Source: Nitrosomonas sp. (lineage in GTDB: Bacteria > Pseudomonadota > Gammaproteobacteria > Burkholderiales > Nitrosomonadaceae). Taken from it: a DNA stretch of 64,000 nt. Positions 8,127-17,545 of the stretch are shown piece by piece. The stretch's first letter is position 1. The number at the start of each line of letters is the position of its first letter. The notes under the pieces were generated by a model, which saw only the letters and a list, made by a program, of their open reading frames with translations, was not told where the DNA came from and did not search any database. The translations under genes and the position numbers were made by a program. The stretch covers positions 1 to 64,000 of the forward strand of contig NZ_JADZAJ010000023.1 of NCBI RefSeq assembly GCF_020852615.1, read 5' to 3'.

Positions 8127-9343
8127 TGAGCAAGGTTTTCCTGAAGACTGGCTGCGGCAGTATGGCGCTGGTTATGGCGTCGGGCATTCAGGTAAACCAG
8201 CCCGGCTGCCAGTGCCAGCCCGATCAGACTGGCCAGCAGACCGGCGCCTGTTCCCAGCTGTTCCAGCAGGTTGATTTTCGGGTAGGGCAGGGCCAGTACA
8301 CCACCCAGCTCATCCCAGAAGAGGGCGACCAGGGTGCCGCCAATGACGTTGCCGATGCCGACTACCCAGAAATGGACCTGTCCCTCCATTGCCCGATACA
8401 TCCAGCCGGTTTCACAGCCACCGGCCAGTACGATGCCGATACCGAACAGCAGTCCGCCAATCACGGCATTGGGGCCCATCCAGAAGATTTTGGGTGTGGC
8501 ACCCAGCGCGATTGCACCGAAATTGCCGAGACAGGCTACCGCCATGCCCAACAGGATACCGTAAGCGATGCGGGTGCGTCCGGTGGTCCACAGATCACGC
8601 ACAGCGCTGGTAAAGCAGACTTGTCCGCGCTCGATTACCGCGCCGAAGCATACACCAAACAATACTGCCAGACCCAACACCAGTGAAACTTCAAAGCGTG
8701 AGGCAGCAAAGCCGAGTATCAATACAGCAATCAGTAAACCGAAGCGATTTTGCAGGCGAGCACGCCGGGCCAGAGCGGCCGTGTCAGCAAACAGCGTGCT
8801 GGGTACAGTATCCAGCCGCAGCGGGGTACGCAGGAGCGGCAGCAGGCAGAGTTTTACACCGATCCATGCTCCGGTGACCGTAGCCAGCATGAAAGCCCAG
8901 GCATGGAGTGAAAACATCGGGATACCGGTGAAGAAAGCCGCCAGATTGCACCCCATCGCCAGGCGCGCACCAAAACCGGCAATGATGCCGCCGATCAGCC
9001 CCTGCACCAGCCGGCGCCGGCTGGTCGGCCAGCGCAGCTGCACATTATTGGCCCACAGTGCAGCACATAGTGCACCGGCAAACATGCCAATGATCATAAC
9101 GCCATCAATACGCTCGAGTGGTGAATCTTTCAGGCCGATCAGCTGGAAATAGCTCCACTGTTGCGGAGCAAAACCAAGCCATGCGGCAATATGTCCTCCC
9201 CAGCGGGTGAATTCACCAGTTACCGCCCAGAAAGTACCAGTAATCGCAAAGTAACAGGATGAAGCAACTCCCAGTGACAGTAAAGCCGGGATAGGTGACC
9301 AGAAACGCACCAGGTACTGGGTGCGGAATTCGGTAAATGACAT
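8123..9343 (-). CDS. YeeE/YedE (TsuA-like) sulfur-compound membrane transporter
   Basis: A 406-residue inner-membrane protein with about ten helices arranged as two repeats. Conserved glycine/cysteine segments characteristic of DUF395 appear as GFGARLAMGCNLAAF in the first repeat, ERGQVCFTSAVRDLW in the middle and GIVLAGGCETGWMYRA in the second. TsuA homologues import thiosulfate through such cysteines. The start at 9343 (MSFTEF) has a good CGGAG site; the ATG 33 bp upstream has none, so the shorter form was chosen. It is translationally coupled to the TusA-like gene. This is probably a sulfur-assimilation pair; the exact substrate is inferred. Confidence 0.88.
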   Translation of the reverse strand: MSFTEFRTQYLVRFWSPIPALLSLGVASSCYFAITGTFWAVTGEFTRWGGHIAAWLGFAPQQWSYFQLIGLKDSPLERIDGVMIIGMFAGALCAALWANNVQLRWPTSRRRLVQGLIGGIIAGFGARLAMGCNLAAFFTGIPMFSLHAWAFMLATVTGAWIGVKLCLLPLLRTPLRLDTVPSTLFADTAALARRARLQNRFGLLIAVLILGFAASRFEVSLVLGLAVLFGVCFGAVIERGQVCFTSAVRDLWTTGRTRIAYGILLGMAVACLGNFGAIALGATPKIFWMGPNAVIGGLLFGIGIVLAGGCETGWMYRAMEGQVHFWVVGIGNVIGGTLVALFWDELGGVLALPYPKINLLEQLGTGAGLLASLIGLALAAGLVYLNARRHNQRHTAAASLQENLAQ

Positions 9344-9506
9344 GTTTGAAACTCCGATTGATTGGCTGAATGCCACGTTATGTGGGGGACGTATTATTTT
9401 AATGCGGATAGAGAGGTTTCCGGGAAGCTATTAGCTATTTTATGTTGCCAGCCTGGCTTTGCAGGCATAATCGAATTCAGGCCATGGTTTGTTTTTCAGG
9501 TAACGG

Positions 9507-12206
9507 CTATATTTGCAGAGGGCCGTTATTTCCTGCCAGAATGGCGGGGATTTCCTGCATGCCCAGTTCGGTCAGTTCTTCCTGTTCCAGAGAGCCGAAT
9601 ATACTGAGCAGGGCGGCCAGCGCGCCTGTCCAGCCGGTCTGGTGGCTGGCACCCAGTCCGGAGCCGTTTTCACCGTGGAAATATTCGTAGAACAGCAGAT
9701 AATCCCGCCAGTGGGGATCGGTCTGAAATTTTTCTGTACTGCCAAAAACGGGGCGCCTGCCGTACTCATCCGGCAGGAAGATATGCAGCAGTCGTGCGGA
9801 AATCATTTTGGCGATCTGGAACAGGTTGCATTGCTTGCCTGATCGGGTCGGACATTCAATCCGGAAATTATCGCCGTAATAGGCGTACAGCGTGAGCAGT
9901 GCACGGATAATCAGGAGATTGACAGGTACCCAGACCGGGCCGCGCCAGTTGGAATTGCCGCCAAACATATTGGTGGTGGATTCCCCCGGCTGATAATCCG
10001 CGGTGAATGTTTGTCCGTTCCAGTAAAATTCGTAGGGATGTTCCAGGTGATATCTGGAAAGTGAGCGGATGCCGTGAGGACTCAGAAATTCCTGTTCATC
10101 GAGCATTCTTGCCAGTATCCGGCGCAGTTTGTCCTCATCCAGAACAGCCAGCAGACGGCGACCTTCAACACCGGGCCTGATCGGGCAGAACAGATGGCGA
10201 GTCAGGTAATCCCGGCGCCGAACCAGATCTTCAAACAGTTTTGCCACCTGCGGCAGTTTATCCAGTGTGGTTTTTTCAATGACAGTTACGGCACACAGCG
10301 GCAGCAGACCGACGAGGGAGCGTACCTTGATACGGGTTGAGCGGCCATCCGGAAAGCGCAACACGTTATAGAAAAAACCATCTTCATCATCCCACATATC
10401 GCGGTGCTCATCGCTGACATCCTGCATGGCGGCGGCGGTTGACATGAAACGGTTCAGATAGGACAGCACCCTCTGTTCATAATCCGGTTCATGGAAGCTC
10501 AGCTCCAGCGCGATTTGCAGCATATTCTGCGAGAACAGGGTCATCCAGGCAGTGGCATCTGACTGTTCAATGTGGCCGCCGGTGGGCAGCGGGGTACTGC
10601 GGTCAAATACGCCGATATTGTCCAGTCCCAGGAATCCGCCTTCATACACATTTTTATCCGGCTCCCGGTGGGCTTCCCACCAGCAGAAATTTTTTTCCAG
10701 ACTGGCAAAGGCAGATTTCAGAAATGCCAGATCATTCTGGTCGTGATAATCCTGGCAGACCTGGTAAACCATATAAACCGCCCAGGCATGTACGGGTGGA
10801 TTCACATCACAGAAATTCCATTCGTAAGCCGGAATCTGCCCGTTCGGGTGCTGATAGCGATTTTCCAGAAACAGACTGAGCTGCTGTTTGGCAAAGGCGG
10901 GATCAATAATGGCCAGCGGCAGGGTGTGGAAAGCGGTATCCCAGACGGCAAACCACGGATATTCCCATTTGTCCGGCATGGAAATAATGTCCCTGCATTG
11001 CATATGTTCCCAGCCGGTGTCGCGTATACTTTGCTGATGATGCTCATCCAGCCAGCGTTTTACGTCGAATTCGTAATACTGCTTGGACCATATCATGCCA
11101 GCCAGTGCCTGCCGCAGAATGCGCTGCTGTTCCCTGCCGAGTTTGTTACCGGACAGGGTGGCATAAAAATCATCAGCTTCTTTTTTTCTCTGATCAATGA
11201 GCTGATCAAAATCAGTAAAGATAGTGTCTGCACTGACGGATTCAGCACGACACAGGCGCAAGCGGATTTCGCTGCTGTTTCCAGGAGGAATACTCAATGC
11301 ATAATCCGCTGCCGCCCGGGTGCCGTGACAGGCGGGATTGACGGCATCTGCCTGACCGGAGACGATATGGTTGTTGATGCCATCCTTGGTATAGAGGCCG
11401 GTGTTGTTGCTGTGAAACAGCCGCCAGGCGTTGGTTTCATTCTCACAAAACAACAAAGGCGGGTTGTCCGCACAGAATAGCTGGTATTCACCCAGTACTT
11501 CATGTTCGGCGCGGATTACCCGGTAGTTGCCCGGATTTTTTTCCTGGGACAGTTGCGGCTTTGCTGTACCGGATTCCCACGACCAGGTATTACGAAACCA
11601 GAGGGTGGGCAACAGCCGTAAACTGGCAGTTTCAGGGCCCCGGTTAACAGCAGTGATGCGGATCAGCAGATCTTCCGTATCAGCCTTGGCATATTCCACA
11701 AAAATATCGAAATACCGGTTCTCATTAAAGATGCCGGTATCCAGCAGCTCATATTCCGGTTCCAGCCGGGAGCGTTGCCCGCTGGTGGTGACCAGATCTT
11801 CGTAGGGATAAGCGGCCTGCGGATATTTGTAGAGGTATTTCAGATAACTGTGAGTGGGAGTGGCATCCAGATAGAAATAGTATTCCTTGACATCTTCACT
11901 GTGATTGCCCTGCTGATTGGTCAGACCGAACAGACGTTCTTTCAGTACAGGATCGTGTCCGTTCCACAATGCCAGCGCAAAACAGAGCAGCTGGCGATCA
12001 TCACTGATGCCGGCCAGCCCGTCCTCCCCCCAGCGGTAGGCACGTGCACCCGACTGGTAGTGTGGAAAATAATTCCAGGCATCCCCGCTGTCGCTGTAAT
12101 CCTCCCGCACGGTACCCCATTGCCGTTCGCTTAAATAAGGCCCCCATTTTTTCCAGGGGACACCGCCTTCATTGCACTGTTCAAGCCGCCGGGATTCTGT
12201 CGTCAT
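9507..12206 (-). CDS. GH63-like glucosidase (MGH1-type glycoside hydrolase)
   Basis: A protein of about 899 residues related to the mannosyl-oligosaccharide glucosidase (GH63) clan with an (alpha/alpha)6 barrel. Recognisable parts are the N-terminal WKKWGPYLSERQWGTVREDY, the barrel segment WEYPWFAVWDTAFHTLPL and the C-terminal NSNWRGPVWVPVNLLI and TGWTGALAALL. Bacterial members act on alpha-glucosides, but the substrate of this subgroup is unclear to me. It is likely cytoplasmic, with no signal peptide. The ATG at 12206 starts MTTESRRLEQ just before the conserved core; a longer frame to 12272 would overlap the GH57 gene. It is the last gene of the minus-strand alpha-glucan block. Confidence 0.82.
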   Translation of the reverse strand: MTTESRRLEQCNEGGVPWKKWGPYLSERQWGTVREDYSDSGDAWNYFPHYQSGARAYRWGEDGLAGISDDRQLLCFALALWNGHDPVLKERLFGLTNQQGNHSEDVKEYYFYLDATPTHSYLKYLYKYPQAAYPYEDLVTTSGQRSRLEPEYELLDTGIFNENRYFDIFVEYAKADTEDLLIRITAVNRGPETASLRLLPTLWFRNTWSWESGTAKPQLSQEKNPGNYRVIRAEHEVLGEYQLFCADNPPLLFCENETNAWRLFHSNNTGLYTKDGINNHIVSGQADAVNPACHGTRAAADYALSIPPGNSSEIRLRLCRAESVSADTIFTDFDQLIDQRKKEADDFYATLSGNKLGREQQRILRQALAGMIWSKQYYEFDVKRWLDEHHQQSIRDTGWEHMQCRDIISMPDKWEYPWFAVWDTAFHTLPLAIIDPAFAKQQLSLFLENRYQHPNGQIPAYEWNFCDVNPPVHAWAVYMVYQVCQDYHDQNDLAFLKSAFASLEKNFCWWEAHREPDKNVYEGGFLGLDNIGVFDRSTPLPTGGHIEQSDATAWMTLFSQNMLQIALELSFHEPDYEQRVLSYLNRFMSTAAAMQDVSDEHRDMWDDEDGFFYNVLRFPDGRSTRIKVRSLVGLLPLCAVTVIEKTTLDKLPQVAKLFEDLVRRRDYLTRHLFCPIRPGVEGRRLLAVLDEDKLRRILARMLDEQEFLSPHGIRSLSRYHLEHPYEFYWNGQTFTADYQPGESTTNMFGGNSNWRGPVWVPVNLLIIRALLTLYAYYGDNFRIECPTRSGKQCNLFQIAKMISARLLHIFLPDEYGRRPVFGSTEKFQTDPHWRDYLLFYEYFHGENGSGLGASHQTGWTGALAALLSIFGSLEQEELTELGMQEIPAILAGNNGPLQI

Positions 12207-12231
12207 ATATTGCCCTGCCGGTGTTGTCCGG

Positions 12232-14268
12232 TTAATCCGAGTTGCTGCTGTGGTGATCTGTCTTTTTGTCAAATTGCAGAGTGATTTGCTGCTTGCAGCC
12301 GGTTGCCGGCCAGGTGAGTGTCAGTTTGACTGCCTGCATGATTTTTTCGAATCCACCCTCCGATTGTGAAACGGTGAAATGCGGGCGGGCGTGAAGGTTG
12401 GCCGGCGATTTAATTTTAAGCACCAGCCTGCCACCCAGGGTATCGTCTTCCAGTGTGAGTGCAGTCAGATCAGCCAGTTCGATGCGTTGCCCGAAGCCGG
12501 ATAGCACGGTGTGATTCCTGATATAACGCCCGCCCGGGCCATCGCAGCTGGGCATGGCCAGGTTGATTTCGGTTTGCAGGTCTCCGTCCGGTTTACCTGT
12601 ACATTCGTACGTTACCTGCAGCTGACTGCCGGAAATCCGGAAATATTTGCTGAGTGACCCGGAAGCCGTTTCCGCCCGGAAAATGATTTCATTCTCACGG
12701 GTTACAGGTTGCAGCTGGTAGTGCAATGTTTCGCCATTCAGGTGATCGATAAACAGGTATTGCGGATGTGGATCCGGTTGCAGATCGGCCGGGCTGATTT
12801 CATGCTTGAAGCTGACCCGGTCATGTGCGGAAGCAATTCCGGATTGATACTGTGCTGAATTTTCCTGTGAATTCAGCCGGATTTTCCGATAGTAGTGTTC
12901 TGTCTGGCGGGCAAGGGTATCAGCAAAATTGTGCCTGAGCGGATAAGTATCCAGTTCGCAGATGCTGGCACTGCCGTCCAGTTTAAGAATCGCCTGCACG
13001 CTTCCATTTTGCAGGTGGATTTCTTCGATACCATCCAGGTCAATATCTTCCTGATATTGAGGGGTACGGGGAGTGTGCTGGTCAAGCAGCGCTTCCAGCT
13101 CAATCAGGTTGTTATAGACAGCACGTCGCAGGTGGGGAAGATACAGCCCGCCGAACAGTCCGTGCCAGTAGGCATCATTGGCCTGGGAGGCGTACAGGCA
13201 TTGCCGCATGGCGCCTGTGCGCTGTCTGGCCGGTAACTGTGCGTAGCGTGCGGAAAGATTAAGCATGCGTTTGTGCATCCAGTTGGATTCGGGATAGCGC
13301 GAGAAAAAGTTTTTCCAGATACCGCCGCGCAGGAAAGATTTGTTTTGTTCATACACCCCGGCGGATTTGGCCTGCTGGACAAGATCGGCGTAGGTATGGG
13401 CAGGTTCGGCGGGTAGCGTCCACTCGTTCATCTCAACATAAGAAGTGGTGGGGAGATAGATAACGCCACGGGTTTTTTCGCTGGCGTGGTAATCCCGGTA
13501 GTGTTGCAGCCGGATACAGGGAGAGGCCAGCACTCCCTGTATGAACTGCTCTAGCCAGCCCTGTTCGTAAACCCATTGATAAGTTTCCGGCCAGATACCA
13601 AATTTCTCGATGTCATCAAAATAAACTGCGGCAGGCTGATGGCCGGGAGCGGCCTGATCAGCCAGTGATTCAATATAGGCGATAGCTTCCTGTGCAGGAG
13701 AAAACGGCAGTCGGTAACGCAGGGCTTCCGAGATAGGGAAAAGATCCAGTGTGTGGTGATCTTCTTCCGTGGTGAAAAAACCATTGAGCTCTGTTTTGTG
13801 TTTGCCGGCACAAATAAAATGATAATCGTCCACGATGACATAGCGGATACCACAATTTGCCAGTGCCGGAGTGACTGTTGATTCCCAGACACGTTCGGTC
13901 AGCCAGGCGCCTTGTGGCTGTTGCCCCAGCTTTTTTTTGAGTTTGTCGGAGAAGGTCTTGAGCTGGCCGATACGATCCCGTTCGGGAATCACTGCCAGTA
14001 CCGGCTCGGTATCTCCTGCACCAAACAGCTCGATCTGGCCGCGTTTGACCATTTCGCGCAGCAGTGCCATATCGTGCGGGTAGTGCTCAAACAGGAAATC
14101 CAGCAGCCAGCCGGAGAAATGGACAGCAAAACGAAATTCCGGATAGCGGTACAGGGTGTGCAGGAACGGCTTATAACAGCGCTCATGTGCATCAGTGATA
14201 ACCTCCGGGAAATTGCCAATTGGCTGGTGGGCATGGACACCAAAAAGAAGTGATATGGATGAGGTCAT
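12232..14268 (-). CDS. GH57 glycoside hydrolase with C-terminal DUF1925/1926-like region
   Basis: A 678-residue GH57 enzyme of the alpha-amylase/4-alpha-glucanotransferase type. The N-terminal barrel shows LLFGVHAHQPIGNF (family motif HxHQP), GQIELFGAG, and GAWLTERVWE, whose glutamate is the likely nucleophile. The C-terminal half is beta-rich and resembles the DUF1925/DUF1926 domains of 4-alpha-glucanotransferases. The ATG at 14268 has GCAGGA about 8 nt upstream. A TTG start five codons earlier is possible but less likely. It lies between the GH63-like gene and a second GH57 gene, all on the minus strand. It probably trims or transfers glucan chains in glycogen metabolism; hydrolase and transferase activity cannot be told apart here. 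Confidence 0.85.
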   Translation of the reverse strand: MTSSISLLFGVHAHQPIGNFPEVITDAHERCYKPFLHTLYRYPEFRFAVHFSGWLLDFLFEHYPHDMALLREMVKRGQIELFGAGDTEPVLAVIPERDRIGQLKTFSDKLKKKLGQQPQGAWLTERVWESTVTPALANCGIRYVIVDDYHFICAGKHKTELNGFFTTEEDHHTLDLFPISEALRYRLPFSPAQEAIAYIESLADQAAPGHQPAAVYFDDIEKFGIWPETYQWVYEQGWLEQFIQGVLASPCIRLQHYRDYHASEKTRGVIYLPTTSYVEMNEWTLPAEPAHTYADLVQQAKSAGVYEQNKSFLRGGIWKNFFSRYPESNWMHKRMLNLSARYAQLPARQRTGAMRQCLYASQANDAYWHGLFGGLYLPHLRRAVYNNLIELEALLDQHTPRTPQYQEDIDLDGIEEIHLQNGSVQAILKLDGSASICELDTYPLRHNFADTLARQTEHYYRKIRLNSQENSAQYQSGIASAHDRVSFKHEISPADLQPDPHPQYLFIDHLNGETLHYQLQPVTRENEIIFRAETASGSLSKYFRISGSQLQVTYECTGKPDGDLQTEINLAMPSCDGPGGRYIRNHTVLSGFGQRIELADLTALTLEDDTLGGRLVLKIKSPANLHARPHFTVSQSEGGFEKIMQAVKLTLTWPATGCKQQITLQFDKKTDHHSSNSD

Positions 14269-14337
14269 CGGAATATCCTGCAAGTTAGGGAGTTATCAGC
14301 GGTTTGTATTGCTCGTGCCGGATTTTATGTGCCGGAA

Positions 14338-16059
14338 TCAGGAGGAAGCGTGTCGCATCGCACCGCTTTCTCCTGCAGAGATTCCTCCCCGGCTGATAGG
14401 TTCAAGGAGGGTGATCGGGTCAGGGATTTCCAGAAGATGGTAGAGGTTCACCAAGTTTTTGCGGAAAGCGAGATCAAAACGCTCTACTGAACGGGGCGCG
14501 TTGTAGTCACCAAACCACCAGAACCAGTCTGAGCTTTCACAGGAAGCAAGCTGCCGCTCTGCTGCTGCCTTTTTTTGATCCGTCAGGCGGGTGCTTTGCA
14601 TGACGAGGTCGTAACTTTGTTTGGCGGCACACAATAATTCCCAGGCGAGATTTTTGTCGTGATCACCAATCCAGGTGGAAAAATTGCCATATACCCAGCT
14701 TCCTGCTGCCAGGGCTGGAAGGTGTGTTACCTCAATTTTATTGTCGTGCAACCCGGCGATATAGTCGCTGTAGGTTGTTGTACGGATATTGGGATTGGCT
14801 TCCAGCATGGCATACAGATCATTGAGAAAGTAATAGCCATTGTAGGGGTACGATTCCCAGGCATTTTCGCCATCCAGAATGACGCTGACAATCGGTGCCG
14901 GGTTGCCGGCTGTTTCGCTGTGGATACGTTCGAGCCGCTGGATAAGGTTGGCGGCGGCATCGTGCCCGTACCATTTGGCGTATTCGAACCCGATTAGGTC
15001 GGATAACTGTTCATCCCGGTAGAAGCACAGGATGCTGTTGTCCCCGGATTTAAACCGGTATGGGCGGTAAAGGTATTCGTTGCGGGCAGGTAACGGTTGA
15101 TCGGGATGGGATTTACGCAGGCTGTTGGCCAGAACAGCCTCACCACTGGCGCACCATTGGCGGCCGTGTTCAATCAGGATATCAAGTAGCGGCTCTGAGA
15201 CAGCTCCCTCAGCAGGCCAGATGCCGGCAGGGCTGCTGCCAAAGCGGTTGTTATGGCTGTCAATGGCGGATTGCAGGTGAGATGCTACTCGATTGCGCCC
15301 GCCCGGGTAGGCGGAATGGGCAGGCAGGGTAATTTCAGGCAGGCTGTCCCGGGCAGAGGTGAAGTCGATCAGCAGAGGCGCAAGCGGATGATAGTGTGGC
15401 GTGGTGGAAAGCTCGATCTGGCCGGATTCAGCCAGCTTGCGGTAGCGCGGGATGATGTTGCGAATAAGCTCACCGATGAGATTGAACAGCAGGATCCGGT
15501 CGCCATGGCTGAACAGTTTGCCTTGTGACATGAGATGGACGATACATTCATGTTCCCGTCGCACGCTTTCACCCATCCAGACGAGGTGATACCACACCAG
15601 CAGATCAGCCAGGTATTGGCCGGAAACATACATTAATTCCCGGTCACCTGTTTTCTGCTGGTGATCGTACAGCTCACGCAGCTGCTGATAAGGCGGGTAG
15701 GGCCTGAGCATGGTGTCATGGTTGCTCAGAAAACAGCTGTTCAGGATATGCAGACGTTCATTGGGAGAAATCTGATCCAGATCCGGTGCCGCAAGCAGGC
15801 GCAACAAGGGATCGCGAATCGTGCCGGAAGTGAACTGATCGGTGTAATCCTCCAGCTGATCCAGCAGAACAGGAACAAAATTCACCACCAGCCGGATAGC
15901 AGGGTGTTTCTCAAGATGATGCGCCATGTCGGTATAGTCTTTGATGGCGTGCAGATAAACCCACGGCAGCATGAATTCTCCGGTGTTATAGTCGCGATAG
16001 TCCGGCTGATGCATGTGCCACAGTAATACAAGGTCAAGTCTGGAAGAACGGCTGTCCAT
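14338..16059 (-). CDS. GH57 glycoside hydrolase (alpha-amylase/pullulanase-like)
   Basis: A 573-residue protein with the GH57 fold and no detectable extra domains. It begins with LVLLWHMHQPDYRDY (HxHQP-type motif, here HMHQP) and contains PAGIWPAEGAVSEPLLD, whose glutamate fits the family nucleophile. Further on are VSVILDGENAWESYPYNG and NFSTWIGDHDKNLAWELL, both typical of the alpha-amylase/amylopullulanase branch. It is distinct from the other GH57 protein beside it. No signal peptide is seen, so it is probably cytoplasmic. It is separated from glgC by about 66 bp that contain a GC-rich hairpin. Its role is presumably alpha-1,4 or alpha-1,6 cleavage of glycogen; the bond specificity is inferred. 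Confidence 0.84.
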   Translation of the reverse strand: MDSRSSRLDLVLLWHMHQPDYRDYNTGEFMLPWVYLHAIKDYTDMAHHLEKHPAIRLVVNFVPVLLDQLEDYTDQFTSGTIRDPLLRLLAAPDLDQISPNERLHILNSCFLSNHDTMLRPYPPYQQLRELYDHQQKTGDRELMYVSGQYLADLLVWYHLVWMGESVRREHECIVHLMSQGKLFSHGDRILLFNLIGELIRNIIPRYRKLAESGQIELSTTPHYHPLAPLLIDFTSARDSLPEITLPAHSAYPGGRNRVASHLQSAIDSHNNRFGSSPAGIWPAEGAVSEPLLDILIEHGRQWCASGEAVLANSLRKSHPDQPLPARNEYLYRPYRFKSGDNSILCFYRDEQLSDLIGFEYAKWYGHDAAANLIQRLERIHSETAGNPAPIVSVILDGENAWESYPYNGYYFLNDLYAMLEANPNIRTTTYSDYIAGLHDNKIEVTHLPALAAGSWVYGNFSTWIGDHDKNLAWELLCAAKQSYDLVMQSTRLTDQKKAAAERQLASCESSDWFWWFGDYNAPRSVERFDLAFRKNLVNLYHLLEIPDPITLLEPISRGGISAGESGAMRHASS

Positions 16060-16098
16060 CGTAAATCAGTTTATATACAGGAAGTGGATAAGAATCAG

Positions 16099-16116
16099 GC
16101 CGGCTTTGCGGCCGGC
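16099..16116 (-). other. GC-rich hairpin between glgC and the GH57 gene
   Basis: GCCGGC (16099-16104) and GCCGGC (16111-16116) form a 6-bp stem with loop TTTGCG, just behind the glgC stop. There is no T-run in either direction, so it may be an intercistronic processing or attenuation hairpin, not a terminator. Confidence 0.35.
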
Positions 16117-16125
16117 TCGGGAAAT

Positions 16126-17427
16126 TTAACGGATATAGTGAATGCGCTGTTTCAGCATTTCCGGGGTGATCAGTGTAATGCCGTCTGGCGTGACGTAAAA
16201 ATGCTTTTTGTCTTCTTCAGAATTAAAACCGACCTGAAGCCCTTCGGGGATCTCGCAATCTTTTTCCACCACGACCCGCTGGAGATGAACATGCTGGCTG
16301 ATAGTGACATTAGGCAGGATAACGGAGTCTTCAATCGTACTGTAGCCGCGCACCTGTACATCGGAGAATAACAGGGAGCGGCGTACCGTTGCGCCGCTGA
16401 TGATGCACCCGCCGGATACCAGTGAATCCAGCGCACGGCCGCGCCGGTTATCGTCATCAAAGACAAATTTGGCAGGGGGGAGCTGTTCCTGGTAAGTCCA
16501 GATCGGCCAGTCTTCATCGTATAAATTCAGATCAGGTGTGACGGTGGTGAGGTCAATGTTTGCTTCCCAATAGGCGTCCACTGTGCCGACATCACGCCAG
16601 TAGGGCACACCGGAAGCCATATTGACGCAACTATTCTGGAAGCGGTGAGCATATACACGGGCATTCCCTTCTACCAGGCGGGGAATGACATCTTTCCCGA
16701 AATCATGCGAGGACTGCTCCATATCGTGATCCAGGATCAGCTGCTCATACAGGAACTTTGCATTGAAGACATAAATACCCATGCTGGCCAGTGAATGACC
16801 GGGTTTTCCGGGAATCGCGGCGGGGTGACCGGGTTTTTCGGCAAAACTGGTAATACGCCAGTCATCGTCTACCGCCATAACACCGAATGCGCTGGCATCT
16901 GCAACCGGTACTTCCAGGCAGGCAATCGTCAGATCCGCCTGTTTTTCAACATGCTCGGCCAGTATCCGGCCATAGTCCATTTTGTAAATGTGATCGCCGC
17001 CAAGAATCAGTACGTAGCCGGGATTGTGTGTATGGATGATGTCAAGATTCTGAAAGACAGCGTCAGCCGTGCCCTGATACCAGGTTTCGTCTTCCGTGCG
17101 CTGCTGGGCGGGCAACAGTTCGATGAATTCCTTGAACCGGCCGTCGAGAAAACTCCAGCCGCGCTGGATATGGCGTATCAGGCTTTGTGCCTTGTACTGG
17201 GTAACGACACCGATGCGGCGAACGCCTGAATTGACACAGTTGGATAGTGTGAAATCAATAATACGAAACTTGCCGCCGAATGGAACGGCCGGTTTGGCAC
17301 GCCAGTCTGTCAGATTCTTGAGGCGTGTTCCGCGACCACCAGCCAGGATCAGAGCGAGTGTGTTGCGGGTAAGTGTGCTGACAAAGCGTGGATTATCATC
17401 CATTTGAACGGCTTGCTGAACTTTCAT
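16126..17427 (-). CDS. glgC: Glucose-1-phosphate adenylyltransferase (ADP-glucose pyrophosphorylase)
   Basis: This enzyme makes ADP-glucose from glucose-1-phosphate and ATP, the committed step of bacterial glycogen synthesis. The 433-residue protein has the nucleotidyltransferase signature [17 protein letters not shown], the [18 protein letters not shown] segment, [10 protein letters not shown] and SFAEKPGHP, followed by a left-handed beta-helix C-terminal domain with hexapeptide-like repeats. The ATG at 17427 follows GAGG at 6-nt spacing; an ORF extension to 17466 has no such signal. It is the first gene of the minus-strand glucan block and lies back to back with glgB (118 bp apart), so a shared divergent promoter region is likely. 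No glgA is in the window. Confidence 0.95.
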   Translation of the reverse strand: MKVQQAVQMDDNPRFVSTLTRNTLALILAGGRGTRLKNLTDWRAKPAVPFGGKFRIIDFTLSNCVNSGVRRIGVVTQYKAQSLIRHIQRGWSFLDGRFKEFIELLPAQQRTEDETWYQGTADAVFQNLDIIHTHNPGYVLILGGDHIYKMDYGRILAEHVEKQADLTIACLEVPVADASAFGVMAVDDDWRITSFAEKPGHPAAIPGKPGHSLASMGIYVFNAKFLYEQLILDHDMEQSSHDFGKDVIPRLVEGNARVYAHRFQNSCVNMASGVPYWRDVGTVDAYWEANIDLTTVTPDLNLYDEDWPIWTYQEQLPPAKFVFDDDNRRGRALDSLVSGGCIISGATVRRSLLFSDVQVRGYSTIEDSVILPNVTISQHVHLQRVVVEKDCEIPEGLQVGFNSEEDKKHFYVTPDGITLITPEMLKQRIHYIR

Positions 17428-17545
17428 GATCGCCTCGCTGATTTGCAGTGTTGTAAAAAACCGCATACTCTTTGTTCATCTTACTTGATCCGAATAACCA
17501 TTGCCAGCCGCCACGCAAGTGATAGCGACAGGGGATAACGAGTCC

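Noticed and set aside
8033..8686. 217-codon plus-strand ORF opposite the YeeE/YedE gene
   Set aside because: Low-complexity glutamine- and aspartate-rich translation of an antisense frame.
10572..11480. 302-codon plus-strand ORF inside the GH63-like gene
   Set aside because: Fully antisense to a conserved enzyme gene, without a domain of its own.
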